From Pseudomonadota bacterium (GTDB lineage: Bacteria > Pseudomonadota > Alphaproteobacteria > Rhizobiales > Beijerinckiaceae), in assembly GCA_021781815.1 (NCBI GenBank), contig JAJXWB010000002.1, positions 164,964 through 228,963 on the forward strand: DNA of 64,000 bases. Direction: 5' to 3'. Positions 32,041 through 41,906 of this stretch are shown here, one piece after another. The translations under genes were made by a program, and so were the position numbers. The stretch's first letter is position 1, and each line of letters opens with the position of its first letter. The notes under the pieces are model-generated. The model saw only the letters and a program-made list of their open reading frames with translations, was not told the DNA's origin and made no database searches.

Positions 32041-33786
32041 TTATTCCTCGTCCTTCTTGGCCTTCTTGCCATCGTTCTCGCGGGCCTTGAGGGCCGCGCC
32101 GAGAATGTCGCCGAGCGAGGCGCCGGAATCGGCCGAGCCGTACTGGGCGATCGCCTGCTTCTCTTCAGCGACTTCGAGCGCCTTGATCGACACGGCGATC
32201 TTGCGCGCCTTGCGGTCGAACAGGGTGACGCGGGCGTCGATCTTCTCGCCGACCGCGAACCGCTCAGGCCGCTGGTCGCCACGGTCGCGGGCCAGTTCGT
32301 TGCGCTTGATGAAGGCGTTGAGATCCGTACCGGAAATCTTCACCTCAAGACCGCCGTCCTTGACCTCGATGATCTCGCAGGTCACGACGCCGCCCTTGCG
32401 CACCTCGCCCGGACCGCCCTCTTCGCCGGACTTGGCCTGGAACGGATCGGTCGCCATCTGCTTGATGCCGAGGGAAATGCGCTCCTTCTCGATGTCGACG
32501 TCGAGCACCTTCGCCTGGATCATCTCGCCCTTCTTGAACTCGTCGATGACCTGTTCGCCGGGACGGTTCCAGTCGAGATCGGACAGGTGGACCATGCCGT
32601 CCACGTCGCCTTCGAGGCCGAGGAACAGACCGAATTCGGTCTTGTTCTTGACCTCGCCCTCGACCGTCGAACCGACCGGATGCTTTTCGGCGAAAGCCTC
32701 CCACGGGTTCTGCAGGGTCTGCTTGAGACCGAGCGAGATGCGGCGCTTGACCGGATCGACTTCCAGCACCTGCACATCGACTTCCTGGCTCGTCGAGACG
32801 ATCTTGCCAGGATGGACGTTTTTCTTGGTCCACGACATTTCGGAGACGTGGACGAGGCCTTCGATGCCCGGCTCCAGCTCCACGAAGGCGCCGTAGTCGG
32901 TGATGTTGGTGACGCGGCCGTGCAGGCGGGCCTGCAGCGGATACTTCGCCTCGATGCCGTGCCACGGATCCTCGAGCAGCTGCTTCATGCCGAGCGAGAT
33001 GCGGTGCGTCTCGTGATTGATCTTGATGACCTTCACCTTCACGGTCTGGCCGATATTCAGCACTTCCGTGGGGTGGTTGACGCGACGCCAGGCGATATCG
33101 GTCACATGCAGCAGGCCGTCGATGCCGCCGAGATCGACGAACGCGCCGTAATCCGTGATGTTCTTCACGACGCCCTCGATCACCTGCCCCTCTTCGAGGT
33201 TGGCGACGATCTCGTGGCGCTGTTCGGCGCGGCTCTCTTCCAGAACCGTGCGGCGCGACACGACGATGTTGCCGCGGCGGCGATCCATCTTGAGGATCTG
33301 GAAGGGCTGGGCGACGCCGATCAGCGGGGTGACGTCGCGGATCGGACGGATGTCGACCTGCGAACGCGGCAGGAAGGCCACGGCGCCGTCGAGATCGACG
33401 GTGAATCCGCCCTTGACCTGATTGAAGATGATGCCATCGACCTTCTCGTTGGCTTCGAAGGCCTTCTCGAGCTTGACCCAGCTCTCTTCGCGGCGGGCCT
33501 TGTCACGCGAGATGACGGCCTCGCCGAGCGCATTCTCGACGCGCTCCAGATAAACTTCCACGGTGTCGCCGACGACGGGCGCCGGATCGCGGCCGTGGCC
33601 GGTGAATTCCTTGAGGGCGACTCGCCCTTCGGTCTTGAGGCCGAGATCGACGACGGCGACGTCCTTTTCGATCGCGACGACGATGCCCTTGATGACCGAA
33701 CCTTCGAAAGCCTCGTTATCGCCGTAGCTCTCTTCCAGCAGAGCGGCGAAATCTTCGCGCGTGGGCGCGTGTTGCGTAGCGGACAT
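32041..33786 (-). CDS. rpsA: 30S ribosomal protein S1
   Basis: Multiple S1 domains (e.g. GVVKNITDYGAFVDLGGIDGLLHVTDIAW); MSATQHAPTREDFAALLEESYG start. Confidence 0.97.
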   Translation of the reverse strand: MSATQHAPTREDFAALLEESYGDNEAFEGSVIKGIVVAIEKDVAVVDLGLKTEGRVALKEFTGHGRDPAPVVGDTVEVYLERVENALGEAVISRDKARREESWVKLEKAFEANEKVDGIIFNQVKGGFTVDLDGAVAFLPRSQVDIRPIRDVTPLIGVAQPFQILKMDRRRGNIVVSRRTVLEESRAEQRHEIVANLEEGQVIEGVVKNITDYGAFVDLGGIDGLLHVTDIAWRRVNHPTEVLNIGQTVKVKVIKINHETHRISLGMKQLLEDPWHGIEAKYPLQARLHGRVTNITDYGAFVELEPGIEGLVHVSEMSWTKKNVHPGKIVSTSQEVDVQVLEVDPVKRRISLGLKQTLQNPWEAFAEKHPVGSTVEGEVKNKTEFGLFLGLEGDVDGMVHLSDLDWNRPGEQVIDEFKKGEMIQAKVLDVDIEKERISLGIKQMATDPFQAKSGEEGGPGEVRKGGVVTCEIIEVKDGGLEVKISGTDLNAFIKRNELARDRGDQRPERFAVGEKIDARVTLFDRKARKIAVSIKALEVAEEKQAIAQYGSADSGASLGDILGAALKARENDGKKAKKDEE

Positions 33787-34022
33787 TTGTTCTCCTAAAC
33801 GGCCCAGACGGGCGGCGCCGGCAAGGGTTGGAGTGACGGGGCTCGCTTTCGCCAGCGGACATCCGAGGCGCGAGCCTCGCATTCCCACCGTTGCGAAACG
33901 GGCCGGCGCGGGCCGGCGAAACCGAGCGGTTCATGCAAAAAGGCGCCCGGACGGACCGGACGCGCGTTTCACGTGGCTGCATATAGCGGCAAGGCGCAAC
34001 GGCGGCAAGACGAAGCAGGGGA

Positions 34023-34418
34023 TCAGAATTTGTAATTGACCGCTGCGCCGCCGCTCACGTCCTGAGTGTGCGGGTTCGGGTTCGGGATGTTCAGGTGGAT
34101 CGGCGCCTTGTCCGACGATTTGACGTCGGTCGAGCCCTGGATTGACAGGGAATCGTTGACGCGGATGTCGCGCTTGTCGTCCTTGCCCGGGACCGCGCCG
34201 GCAGACGGCGTCGGCAGGTCGTCCGACGCGTCCCAGCCGATGCAGACGGGATCGCCGTGATAGGCCGCGCGCGGGCAATCGGGCGTCTGCGTGGTCGGGG
34301 CGGGCCTCGCGTGCTTCGCACGAGAGTTTTGCGTCTGCGCGCTCGCCGCGCCCGAAAAGGCGATGCAGAGCGCGGCGATGGTCAGAATCGGTCTTGTCAT
34401 GGGCTGGACCTCGGACAT
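34023..34418 (-). CDS. Hypothetical secreted protein
   Basis: Signal peptide-like MTRPILTIAALCIAFSGAASAQ; low-complexity mature region with PDCPRAAYHGDPVCIGWDA. Confidence 0.6.
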   Translation of the reverse strand: MSEVQPMTRPILTIAALCIAFSGAASAQTQNSRAKHARPAPTTQTPDCPRAAYHGDPVCIGWDASDDLPTPSAGAVPGKDDKRDIRVNDSLSIQGSTDVKSSDKAPIHLNIPNPNPHTQDVSGGAAVNYKF

Positions 34419-34460
34419 GAGAGCGCTTGAACCCGGCCGGTGTGGCGAAATTCAGTTATC

Positions 34461-34739
34461 CTAGGCCGCGGCGCGCGCGGGCGCGCATTTACGGGCGGCG
34501 ACGAAGACGCCAGGAGCGGCGCGGACTGGCGCTCCCGGGCTATCCAGCGTGCGCCGCACGACCATTTCGAGGATCATGAACCAGAAATGTTCGAGCCCAA
34601 CAAGCGCGACGAGGCTGGTTGCGAGCATGGCCATGCGATCCTTCCTGAAAATGTAGTTTATGCCGGAGCGGGCCTGCGATGCGCTCACCGACGACGCAGC
34701 GGCGGCGGGATTAATCTTATTCGCAACTGTCACGCTCAA
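34461..34739 (-). pseudogene. Possible DUF1304 remnant (N-terminal TM helix only)
   Basis: MLATSLVALVGLEHFWFMILEM resembles the DUF1304 N-terminus; rest of the family replaced by unrelated low-complexity tail. Confidence 0.4.
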
Positions 34740-34809
34740 GTCATTGCGCGTTCATCTTGAATGCTGTCTTGATCCCGGCGGTCGTTCTGGCCGCTGGAGG
34801 GATTGCTTT

Positions 34810-35490
34810 ATGAAAAAACTGGTATTGACCGCGGTAGCCGTTTTGCTGGCCGGCCCCGTCTGCGCGCAGACTGCGCCTGGCGTTCCCGCGATGCCCTCGC
34901 TCGGGCAGGCGGCCGGCGCCGCCAGGGACGCGGTCGACGCCGGCGCGACCAAGGCGCAGGGCGCGGTAGACACGTTGAAAGGCGCGGCTGCGACCGCCAC
35001 TGACGCCACGAAGGACGCTGCAACCGCCGGAGCCGCCAAGGTACAGAGCGTGATCGATTCGCTGAAGGGGAAGACGGGCGCGGTCTCGGACGCCGCCACC
35101 AAGGCCGGTTCCGACGCGAAGGCCGCCGGAGCTGCTGCGGTCGATGCGGCGAAGGGCGCGGCCGCGACCGCCAAAGACGCCGCCAAAGACGCCGCCAAGG
35201 GCGCGGCCGCCGCTGGCGCGGCCAAGGCGCAGGGCGCGGTCGATGCGACCAAGGGCGCCGCGACCGCCGGCGCTGCTGCAGCGACCACGACCGCGGCCAA
35301 GGGTGCGGTCGCGAGTGGCAAGGCCAAGGGCGCCGCAGCGATCAGCCATGTGTCCTCCGCCGGGCAGCGCTATATGCAGCGCTGGCGCGCCCGCAACGCC
35401 GTCTGCAACCGGCGCGCCAACGCGCGCGCCTTGAGCGGCTGGGCCCGTCGCAAGTTCAAGGTCGCCTGCCGCGCGCACGCCGGCTTCTGA
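34810..35490 (+). CDS. Secreted Ala/Lys-rich repeat protein (LEA-like / apolipoprotein-like amphipathic repeats)
   Basis: Signal peptide MKKLVLTAVAVLLAGPVCAQ; imperfect repeats AKDAAKDAAKGAAAAGAAKAQGAVDATKGA; basic C-term RYMQRWRARNAVCNRRANAR. Confidence 0.75.
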   Translation: MKKLVLTAVAVLLAGPVCAQTAPGVPAMPSLGQAAGAARDAVDAGATKAQGAVDTLKGAAATATDATKDAATAGAAKVQSVIDSLKGKTGAVSDAATKAGSDAKAAGAAAVDAAKGAAATAKDAAKDAAKGAAAAGAAKAQGAVDATKGAATAGAAAATTTAAKGAVASGKAKGAAAISHVSSAGQRYMQRWRARNAVCNRRANARALSGWARRKFKVACRAHAGF

Positions 35491-35512
35491 TCGACGGACG
35501 AAGAAAACACGA

Positions 35513-35542
35513 GGCGGCGCGTTCATCGCGCCGCCTTTCGTT
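35513..35542 (+). terminator. Rho-independent terminator
   Basis: GGCGGCGCG-TTCAT-CGCGCCGCC perfect 9-bp stem followed by TTTCGTTT, 22 bp after the LEA-like gene stop. Confidence 0.85.
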
Positions 35543-35555
35543 TGCGTTGTACCCG

Positions 35556-36347
35556 CTATCTCGCCGCCACCGGCCGCACATGCACGCCCGCAATGTGGAA
35601 CGCGCCAGCGAACGGCTGGTAGCCGCGGGCGCGGGCGCGGGCCAGCGTGGCGTCTGGGTCGACGCAATCGAGCGCCAGCGCGCCGATGCATTCGGGCGAA
35701 TCGTCGGGCGCGCGCACGAAGCGGATGTCGGCCTCGGTGAATCTCAACGCGGGTTCGCCGTCAGCGTCCGCCTCGATACGGCGCTGGACGATCTTGCCCC
35801 AGTGCGCGGCCAATTCCAGCGGCGTGGGCGTCTCGACCTCGATCGCGCGGATGCGGCGCGTCTGGTCGTTCCGCACGTGGCGGCGCCAGTCGGGACCGGC
35901 CGGCGCATAGAGCGCGTGATCAATGTCGCCGCCTGCGGTATGGTTGAACTCGATCATGGCGGCGTGGCAATCGCGCGGGTGCAATTGCACGCCCGTATAG
36001 GCGCCGTGCGTGTGATCGACGATCGTGTGGACGCCGATCGCTGCGCACGCCGCCCCCCTCGCGTGCGGATCGTCGCAATCGAAGATCGCCATATAGCCGC
36101 CGTGGCCCCTGCTGCGCGCGAGATAGCGCCCGGCGGCGGTTTCCGCCTGCGTGGGCGCCACGATTTCGAGGAACATGTCGCCGATCGACCACAGCGCGTT
36201 CTCGAGCCCGTATTTCGCGACGGCCGTATCGCGAAAGCAGATCTCGATTCCGAGGATGTACGAAAGATCGCTCGCGACAGGTTCGAGCGCAGGAGCGACG
36301 AGCGCAACCTGCCGGAAGCGCAGATAGGGCGCCGGGACGCCGGACAT
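35556..36347 (-). CDS. VOC/glyoxalase-like domain protein
   Basis: YLRFRQVALVAPALEPVASDLSYILGIEICFRDTAVAKYGLENALWSIGDMFLEIVAP; second half VQLHPRDCHAAMIEFNHTAGGD. Confidence 0.8.
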   Translation of the reverse strand: MSGVPAPYLRFRQVALVAPALEPVASDLSYILGIEICFRDTAVAKYGLENALWSIGDMFLEIVAPTQAETAAGRYLARSRGHGGYMAIFDCDDPHARGAACAAIGVHTIVDHTHGAYTGVQLHPRDCHAAMIEFNHTAGGDIDHALYAPAGPDWRRHVRNDQTRRIRAIEVETPTPLELAAHWGKIVQRRIEADADGEPALRFTEADIRFVRAPDDSPECIGALALDCVDPDATLARARARGYQPFAGAFHIAGVHVRPVAAR

Positions 36348-36349
36348 GG

Positions 36350-37144
36350 TCAGCGCCCCTTGAACGCCGCCGCGCGCTTTTCGACGAAAGCCGCCGACGC
36401 TTCCTTGTGATCCTCGGTCGCCGAGGCCAGCGAGTGATGCAGCGCCTCGGCGTCGAAGGCTGTTTTGAGCGCGCCTGCTTCGGCGGCGATGAAATTTTTC
36501 TTGATCAGGCCATAGGTGACGGTCGGACCGCTGGCGAACTGCTGGGCCAGCGCGCGCGCTTCCTTCATGACGTCGGAATCCGGCGCGGCGCGGCTGACGA
36601 TGCCCATTTTCTCGGCCTGCGCGCCGGAGAGGACGGGCGAGCTGAGATAGAGCTCTTTTGCTTTTGCAGGGCCGACGAGTTGCGACAGGAAGTAAGTGCC
36701 GCCGAAATCGCCTGACAGCCCGACCTTGGCGAAAGCGGTGGTGAGCTTGGCGGTCTCGCCGGCGATGCGGAAGTCGCAGGCCATCGCGAGCGACAGACCC
36801 GCGCCGGCCGCCGCGCCTTCTATCGCGGCGATGGTGGGCTTGGGCATTTCGTGCAGCAGACGCGAGCATTCCATGCTGTTGCGCAGGCCCGCCGCGCGCT
36901 GGTCCATCGGCAGTCCGCCGCCTGCGCCGCCGCCGGCGGCGAAGGCCTTCACGTCGCCGCCCACGCAGAAACTGCCCTCCGCCCCGGTCATCAGCACGCA
37001 GCGCACGGCCGGATCAAGCGCGGCGCGCTGCAGGGCGGCGAGCAGCAATTCGAGCATCTCCTGATTGAGCGCGTTCTTCCGCTCGGGGCGGTTGAGCGTG
37101 AGCGTCAGAACGCCGTTTTCGAACTTTTCGACGAGCGCGGCCAT
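36350..37144 (-). CDS. Enoyl-CoA hydratase/isomerase
   Basis: GAEGSFCVGGDVKAFA, TIAAIEGAAAGAGLSLAMACDFRIAG. Confidence 0.92.
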   Translation of the reverse strand: MAALVEKFENGVLTLTLNRPERKNALNQEMLELLLAALQRAALDPAVRCVLMTGAEGSFCVGGDVKAFAAGGGAGGGLPMDQRAAGLRNSMECSRLLHEMPKPTIAAIEGAAAGAGLSLAMACDFRIAGETAKLTTAFAKVGLSGDFGGTYFLSQLVGPAKAKELYLSSPVLSGAQAEKMGIVSRAAPDSDVMKEARALAQQFASGPTVTYGLIKKNFIAAEAGALKTAFDAEALHHSLASATEDHKEASAAFVEKRAAAFKGR

Positions 37145-37218
37145 ATTTCCTCTCCATGATCTTTTTGTCGGACATGATCATAGAACGGGAATTGCCGGAT
37201 GCGCCAGTGGTCAGCCCG

Positions 37219-37629
37219 TCACATCGCCTTGGGACAGTTGACGATCCACGGCGTGCCGAAGCGATCGACCAGCATGCCGAACCGCCTCGCCCAGAAGGTC
37301 TCGGACATCGGCGTGTTGATCTGTCCGCCCTCGCCTAGCTCCCTGAAGATGCGCTCGGCCTCGGCTTCCTCGTCGACATGAATTGAAACGCAGAAGCCCG
37401 CGGGCTTTTGATGCATGTGTGACGGCGCATCGCCGCCCATCAGGCTTTGGTCCCCGATTTTCATGTGCGCATGCATGATCCGGGCGCGCTGTGCGGTAGG
37501 CGTCTGATCGGCCATTGGCGATTCGCCATAGGTCATCATCATGTCGATCTTTCCGTGCAGCGTCCGTTCATAGAAGTGGAACGCCTCGGCGCACTGGCCG
37601 TCGAATCCGAGGTAAGGCGCGATCTTCAT
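37219..37629 (-). CDS. PhnB-like VOC family protein
   Basis: MKIAPYLGFDGQCAEAFHFYERTLHGKIDMMMTYGESP; C-term ETFWARRFGMLVDRFGTPWIVNC. Confidence 0.92.
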   Translation of the reverse strand: MKIAPYLGFDGQCAEAFHFYERTLHGKIDMMMTYGESPMADQTPTAQRARIMHAHMKIGDQSLMGGDAPSHMHQKPAGFCVSIHVDEEAEAERIFRELGEGGQINTPMSETFWARRFGMLVDRFGTPWIVNCPKAM

Positions 37630-37675
37630 TTCATTGTCCTCCCGATGCGGCGTTGAGTCCGTCGCGGGGCGAAAC

Positions 37676-38191
37676 TTAGTGCGGCGGAGCAGGATCGTGG
37701 GCGGCGGCGCGGTCGGACAGCGCGAGCGCCAGGGCGGATGTGACGAAGGCGAGATGGATGCCGACCGACCAGGCGAGCGAGCGGTCGGTCTGGTTCTCGA
37801 TGTCCATGAAGGCGCGCAGCACGTGAATCGCGGAAATCGCGACGATCGACGACAACAGTTTGAGTTTGAGGCCGGCGAAATCGATCTTGCCCATCCATTC
37901 AGGCCAGCTCTTCGGCTCGTCCAGATTCACCGGCGAAACGAAATTTTCGTAACCCGAGAAAATGACGATGATGATGAGCGATCCCACCAGCGTCATGTCG
38001 ATCAGCGACAGAAGATCGAGCGTCACCGAGATTTCCGTCGCCTCGGCCAGATGGGACACGAGATGAAAGGCGTGTTGCGCGAGCTTGAACAGTAGCGCGA
38101 GCAAGCCGACGACGAGCGCGAAATAGAAAGGCGCCAGCAGCCAGCGGCTGGAAAACAGGACGATCTGAATCAGTCGCGGCAGCTTTTTCAT
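37676..38191 (-). CDS. UPF0114/YqhA-type (TIGR00645) membrane protein
   Basis: FSSRWLLAPFYFALVVGLLALLFKL, LSLIDMTLVGSLIIIVIFSGYENFVS. Confidence 0.9.
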   Translation of the reverse strand: MKKLPRLIQIVLFSSRWLLAPFYFALVVGLLALLFKLAQHAFHLVSHLAEATEISVTLDLLSLIDMTLVGSLIIIVIFSGYENFVSPVNLDEPKSWPEWMGKIDFAGLKLKLLSSIVAISAIHVLRAFMDIENQTDRSLAWSVGIHLAFVTSALALALSDRAAAHDPAPPH

Positions 38192-38247
38192 GCGCCCTCC
38201 ATCCGCCGCAGGGATGCCACATGCGCCTGCCGCCTCGCAAGCCGCGT

Positions 38248-38907
38248 TCAGGCGCCCGCCGAGGCGACGCCGATCGGGCAGGCGACGCCCGAGCCGCCGA
38301 GGCCGCAATAGCCGGCGGGATTCCTGGCGAGGTACTGCTGATGCAGCTCCTCCGCGAAATAGAACGCCGGAGCCGGCTCGATCTCGGTCGTGATCGCGCC
38401 GTAACCGGCGGCGGCCAAGGCTGCAGCATAGAGGTCTTTCGACCGCTTCGCTTCCGTCAGATCGGTGTCGGACGCAGCATGGATCGCCGAGCGATATTGC
38501 GTGCCGATGTCATTGCCCTGGCGCATGCCCTGGGTAGGATCGTGGTTTTCCCAAAACGTCTTAAGCAGCCGCGCATAGGAAATTTTTGCGGGATCGTGGA
38601 TGACGAGGACGACCTCCGCGTGGCCGGTGAGGCCGGAGCAGACCTCCTCATAGGTCGGATTCGGCGTGTAGCCGCCGGCATAGCCGACCGCTGTGATCCA
38701 GACGCCGTCGCCGAGCTGCCAGAACTTGCGCTCTGCGCCCCAGAAGCAGCCCATGCCGAATATCGCCGTGCGCATATTTTCGGGCCAGGGGCCCTTCAGC
38801 GGCCGTCCAGAGACGAAATGCCGGTCGGCGGTCGGAATCGGGGCGTTGCGGCCAGGCAGCGCCTGGGCGGCGGTCGGCAGCGCGGTGCGTTTGCGGAGCA
38901 GGAACAT
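38248..38907 (-). CDS. msrA: Peptide-methionine (S)-S-oxide reductase MsrA
   Basis: [64 protein letters not shown]. Confidence 0.96.
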   Translation of the reverse strand: MFLLRKRTALPTAAQALPGRNAPIPTADRHFVSGRPLKGPWPENMRTAIFGMGCFWGAERKFWQLGDGVWITAVGYAGGYTPNPTYEEVCSGLTGHAEVVLVIHDPAKISYARLLKTFWENHDPTQGMRQGNDIGTQYRSAIHAASDTDLTEAKRSKDLYAAALAAAGYGAITTEIEPAPAFYFAEELHQQYLARNPAGYCGLGGSGVACPIGVASAGA

Positions 38908-39011
38908 GGCTTTCTCCCTGTCAGCCAATCTAGGCGCGCCTGCGCGCCCGCACAGCCCGTCTCGCAATCAAATTCAGGCGCCAGACCGGGGCCGCCGCGC
39001 CAGAATGCCCT

Positions 39012-39332
39012 CTAACGACTGGAATAACCGACCGGAATCGCGCGACGGCGCGTCGCCATAAAGATGAGCGCGCCCAGGCCGCCGGCGACGAACCAGGCCG
39101 GCAGCGCGAGAAGCGCTGCGGCGGCATGAGTCCATGCCCACGGACCGAAACGGCTTTCAATCGCGGCTTGCAGCACAGGCAGCCTGGATGGCGACAATTG
39201 CGCGATGGTCTCCCCGAGCGAGGTCAGAACGATGGCGTTGGAGGCGATGCTGCGCGCGCCATCGACGACCAGCGCGGCGAAGCCGGCGGCGAGCAGCATC
39301 AGACCGATAAACCGGATGAGAATGCGAAGCAT
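39012..39332 (-). CDS. Hypothetical two-TM membrane protein
   Basis: MLRILIRFIGLMLLAAGFAALVVDGARSIASNAIVLTSLGE ... GALIFMATRRRA. Confidence 0.6.
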   Translation of the reverse strand: MLRILIRFIGLMLLAAGFAALVVDGARSIASNAIVLTSLGETIAQLSPSRLPVLQAAIESRFGPWAWTHAAAALLALPAWFVAGGLGALIFMATRRRAIPVGYSSR

Positions 39333-39428
39333 CGGATCACCGCCGCGAAAAAGAGGCTGGCCGGCAGGCCTGCGGCCGGTCGCGGTCGGGAGCGACGCCA
39401 TAGAAGGGCGTGTTGGTCAAGCCGCATG

Positions 39429-41057
39429 TCACGGGCGCGCGCGCCCCATGTGCAGCATGTCCCACGGGCTGGGCATTTCGCCGCAGGGCACATGCACCAG
39501 CGCGGGCTTGCGCAGCGCGAAGGCCTTCTGGAGCGCGACCTCCAGTTCGTCGGCCGTCTTCGCGCGAAAAGCGGCGGCGCCAAAGCTCTCGGCGAGCTTG
39601 CAGAAGTCGGGGTTGTGCAGGTCGCAGCCGATGAAGTGGCTGTCGAAGCGCTCCTTCTGCAGAAGCTTCACATTGCCGAAGGCGCCGTTGTCGAACACGA
39701 CGGCGACGACCGGCAGGTTGTGCAGGATCGCCGTGGCGATCTCCTGGACCTGGTACATGAAGCCGCCGTCGCCGGAGATCGACATGACCGCGCGGTCGGG
39801 CATGGCCGCCTGCGCGCCGAGCGCCGCGCCGTAACCCCAGCCGAGATTGTCCTGATAGCCCGGCGACAGGAAGGTGCGCGGCGCATAGACCGGAAAGGCG
39901 ACGCGACTGGCGAAGCCGACCTGCGTCACATCATCGACCAGAATGCCGTCGTCCGGCAGCGCGCGGCGGATGGCGCGGACGAAGCCGTTCTGCGGTTCGA
40001 GCTGCGCGATCCGCGTGTTGAAACCGGCGCGATGACGGGCGATTTCCTCGTCGCGGTTTTGCGGCTTGCCCATGTGCTTCGGCAGGCGCGCCAGCAGCGC
40101 GCGAAGACCCTCGGCCGCGTCGGCGACGATGGCCGCATCGGCGCGCGCGAACCTGTTGGGTTCGCCGGCATCGATGTCGATGCGCAGGATTTTGAGGTCT
40201 TTGTCGAGGCCCCATTCGCCCATCCCTATCAGCATGCGCGTGCCGATGCCGATGACGACGTCGGCGATCCGCCACATGCGATGGGCGATCGGCAGATTGA
40301 CTGAAAGCCGGTGCCGGGCCGAGACGATGCCCTGCCCGCGGCGATAGCCGACGACAGGCGCCTCAATCATTTCCGCGAGCGCGATCACCTCGGGGCTCGC
40401 ATCCTGCGCGCCGCCGCCGACGACGATCAGCGGCCGTCTGGCTCCGCCGAGAATTTTGGCGAACCGTTCGACGGACTCGTCATCGACCGGCGGGCGCAGC
40501 GGCTTGGCCATCAGGGGAGCGGCCGTCGGCGTGCGCTTGCCCCACACGTCCATTGCGCATTCCAGCATGACCGGGCGCTGGCGGCCGGAGAGCGCGGCGC
40601 TCAGCGCCTGCTGCGTCAGTGGGCCGGCCTCGTGCGGCGCCAAAATGCGCGCGGCGAACTTCGTGATGTGGGCGGCGAGCCCGACCTGATCGTGGATCTC
40701 GTGCAACTGACCGAGGCCGCGGTCGATCATGTCGTTGAAAATCTGGCCGACGATCGCCAGCACCGGCGCATTCATGCCGTAGGCGGTCAACAGCGCGGCG
40801 CCGGCGTTGAGGAAGCCTGGCCCAGGCACAACTGCGAACGCCTGCGGCTTGCCGGTGGCGAGCGCCGCGCCCAACGCCATATAGGCCGCGCCCTGCTCGT
40901 GGCGCGCGTGCAACATGCGCAGGCGGTCTTTGGCATGCCAGAAGGCGTCGAACAACGGATCGTTGTGGACGCCCGGCACGCCATAGACCGTATCGAGACC
41001 GTTGGCGATCAGCGTGTCGACAAGGGATTGCGCGGCGGTCTGATGCGTGTCGGTCAT
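39429..41057 (-). CDS. Thiamine-pyrophosphate enzyme (acetolactate synthase/benzoylformate decarboxylase-like), substrate unknown
   Basis: GVPGVHNDPLFDAF, HARHEQGAAYMALGAALATG; ISGDGGFMYQVQEIATAILHNLPVVAVVFDN TPP motif. Confidence 0.9.
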   Translation of the reverse strand: MTDTHQTAAQSLVDTLIANGLDTVYGVPGVHNDPLFDAFWHAKDRLRMLHARHEQGAAYMALGAALATGKPQAFAVVPGPGFLNAGAALLTAYGMNAPVLAIVGQIFNDMIDRGLGQLHEIHDQVGLAAHITKFAARILAPHEAGPLTQQALSAALSGRQRPVMLECAMDVWGKRTPTAAPLMAKPLRPPVDDESVERFAKILGGARRPLIVVGGGAQDASPEVIALAEMIEAPVVGYRRGQGIVSARHRLSVNLPIAHRMWRIADVVIGIGTRMLIGMGEWGLDKDLKILRIDIDAGEPNRFARADAAIVADAAEGLRALLARLPKHMGKPQNRDEEIARHRAGFNTRIAQLEPQNGFVRAIRRALPDDGILVDDVTQVGFASRVAFPVYAPRTFLSPGYQDNLGWGYGAALGAQAAMPDRAVMSISGDGGFMYQVQEIATAILHNLPVVAVVFDNGAFGNVKLLQKERFDSHFIGCDLHNPDFCKLAESFGAAAFRAKTADELEVALQKAFALRKPALVHVPCGEMPSPWDMLHMGRARP

Positions 41058-41132
41058 GATTGCCTCGTTTGCGGGGCGCAAGCTAGCAGAGTGCGCCTGC
41101 ACTTGAAATCAGGCTGCGGCCCTGCGCCGCGC

Positions 41133-41906
41133 TCAATCGTCCGCCGATTGTGGGCCGGGGACTTCGCGATCCACCGGCGTCGTCATGATCGCTTCAAGGA
41201 AGGCGGCCAGATCGTCTGTCACGAAGTCGACATGCTGCTCGGCGCCGCTCGAAATTTCCCATTTCTCGCGTTTGACGTCTTCGCCGGCGCGCGGCGTGAC
41301 CAGAGTCGTGATCATGCCGCGGGCATGCGGAACCACGAGATTGTGCGCGATATCCTCGAACATGGCGGCGCGAGACGGATCGACGCCGTGGCGCTCGAAG
41401 AACAATTCGTAGGTTTCCGCGTGCGGCTTCGGCAGCAGGTTGGCTGCGACGATGTCGAATATGTCCTCGAACAATTCGTGAATGCCAAGCCGTTCGGCCG
41501 TGCGCAGCGCATGGTCGCGCGACCCGTTGGTGAGAATGAGCCTGCGGCCCGGCAGAGCGGCGATTGCGCCCGCCAGCGTATGATCGGGCGCGAGCGAGGA
41601 GCGGTCGATGTCATGGACGAAAGCCAGAAACTCGTCCGCCGTCACCTCATGCTCGCTCATCAGGCCGCGCAGGGTCGTGCCGTAACGCTCGTAGTAATAT
41701 TTCTGCAAGGCGCGCGACGACATGCCATCGAGGCCGAACATGTGCGCCATGAACAATGTGATGCGCTGGTCGATCTTCGGCCACACATCGCTGCCAGCCG
41801 GATAGAGCGTGTTGTCGAGGTCGAACACCCAGGTGTTCACGTGTGAAAACCGCTGCGCGACGGACGCCGGGAGATGCGGCGAGACGACGGGGAATTCCTG
41901 CTTCAC
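41133..41906 (-). CDS. HAD-family pyrimidine 5'-nucleotidase
   Basis: [48 protein letters not shown]; upstream neighbour argB. Confidence 0.92.
   Translation of the reverse strand: MKQEFPVVSPHLPASVAQRFSHVNTWVFDLDNTLYPAGSDVWPKIDQRITLFMAHMFGLDGMSSRALQKYYYERYGTTLRGLMSEHEVTADEFLAFVHDIDRSSLAPDHTLAGAIAALPGRRLILTNGSRDHALRTAERLGIHELFEDIFDIVAANLLPKPHAETYELFFERHGVDPSRAAMFEDIAHNLVVPHARGMITTLVTPRAGEDVKREKWEISSGAEQHVDFVTDDLAAFLEAIMTTPVDREVPGPQSADD

Noticed and set aside
31687-33798. 703-aa plus-strand ORF
   Set aside because: Antisense to rpsA; composition (D/H/L/R-rich) is that of a complementary-frame artefact in GC-rich DNA
33930-33975. Terminator-like GC-rich stretch before CTTTTTGC on the minus strand, downstream of the 34023..34418 gene
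   Set aside because: A T-run is present but I could not build a convincing perfect stem
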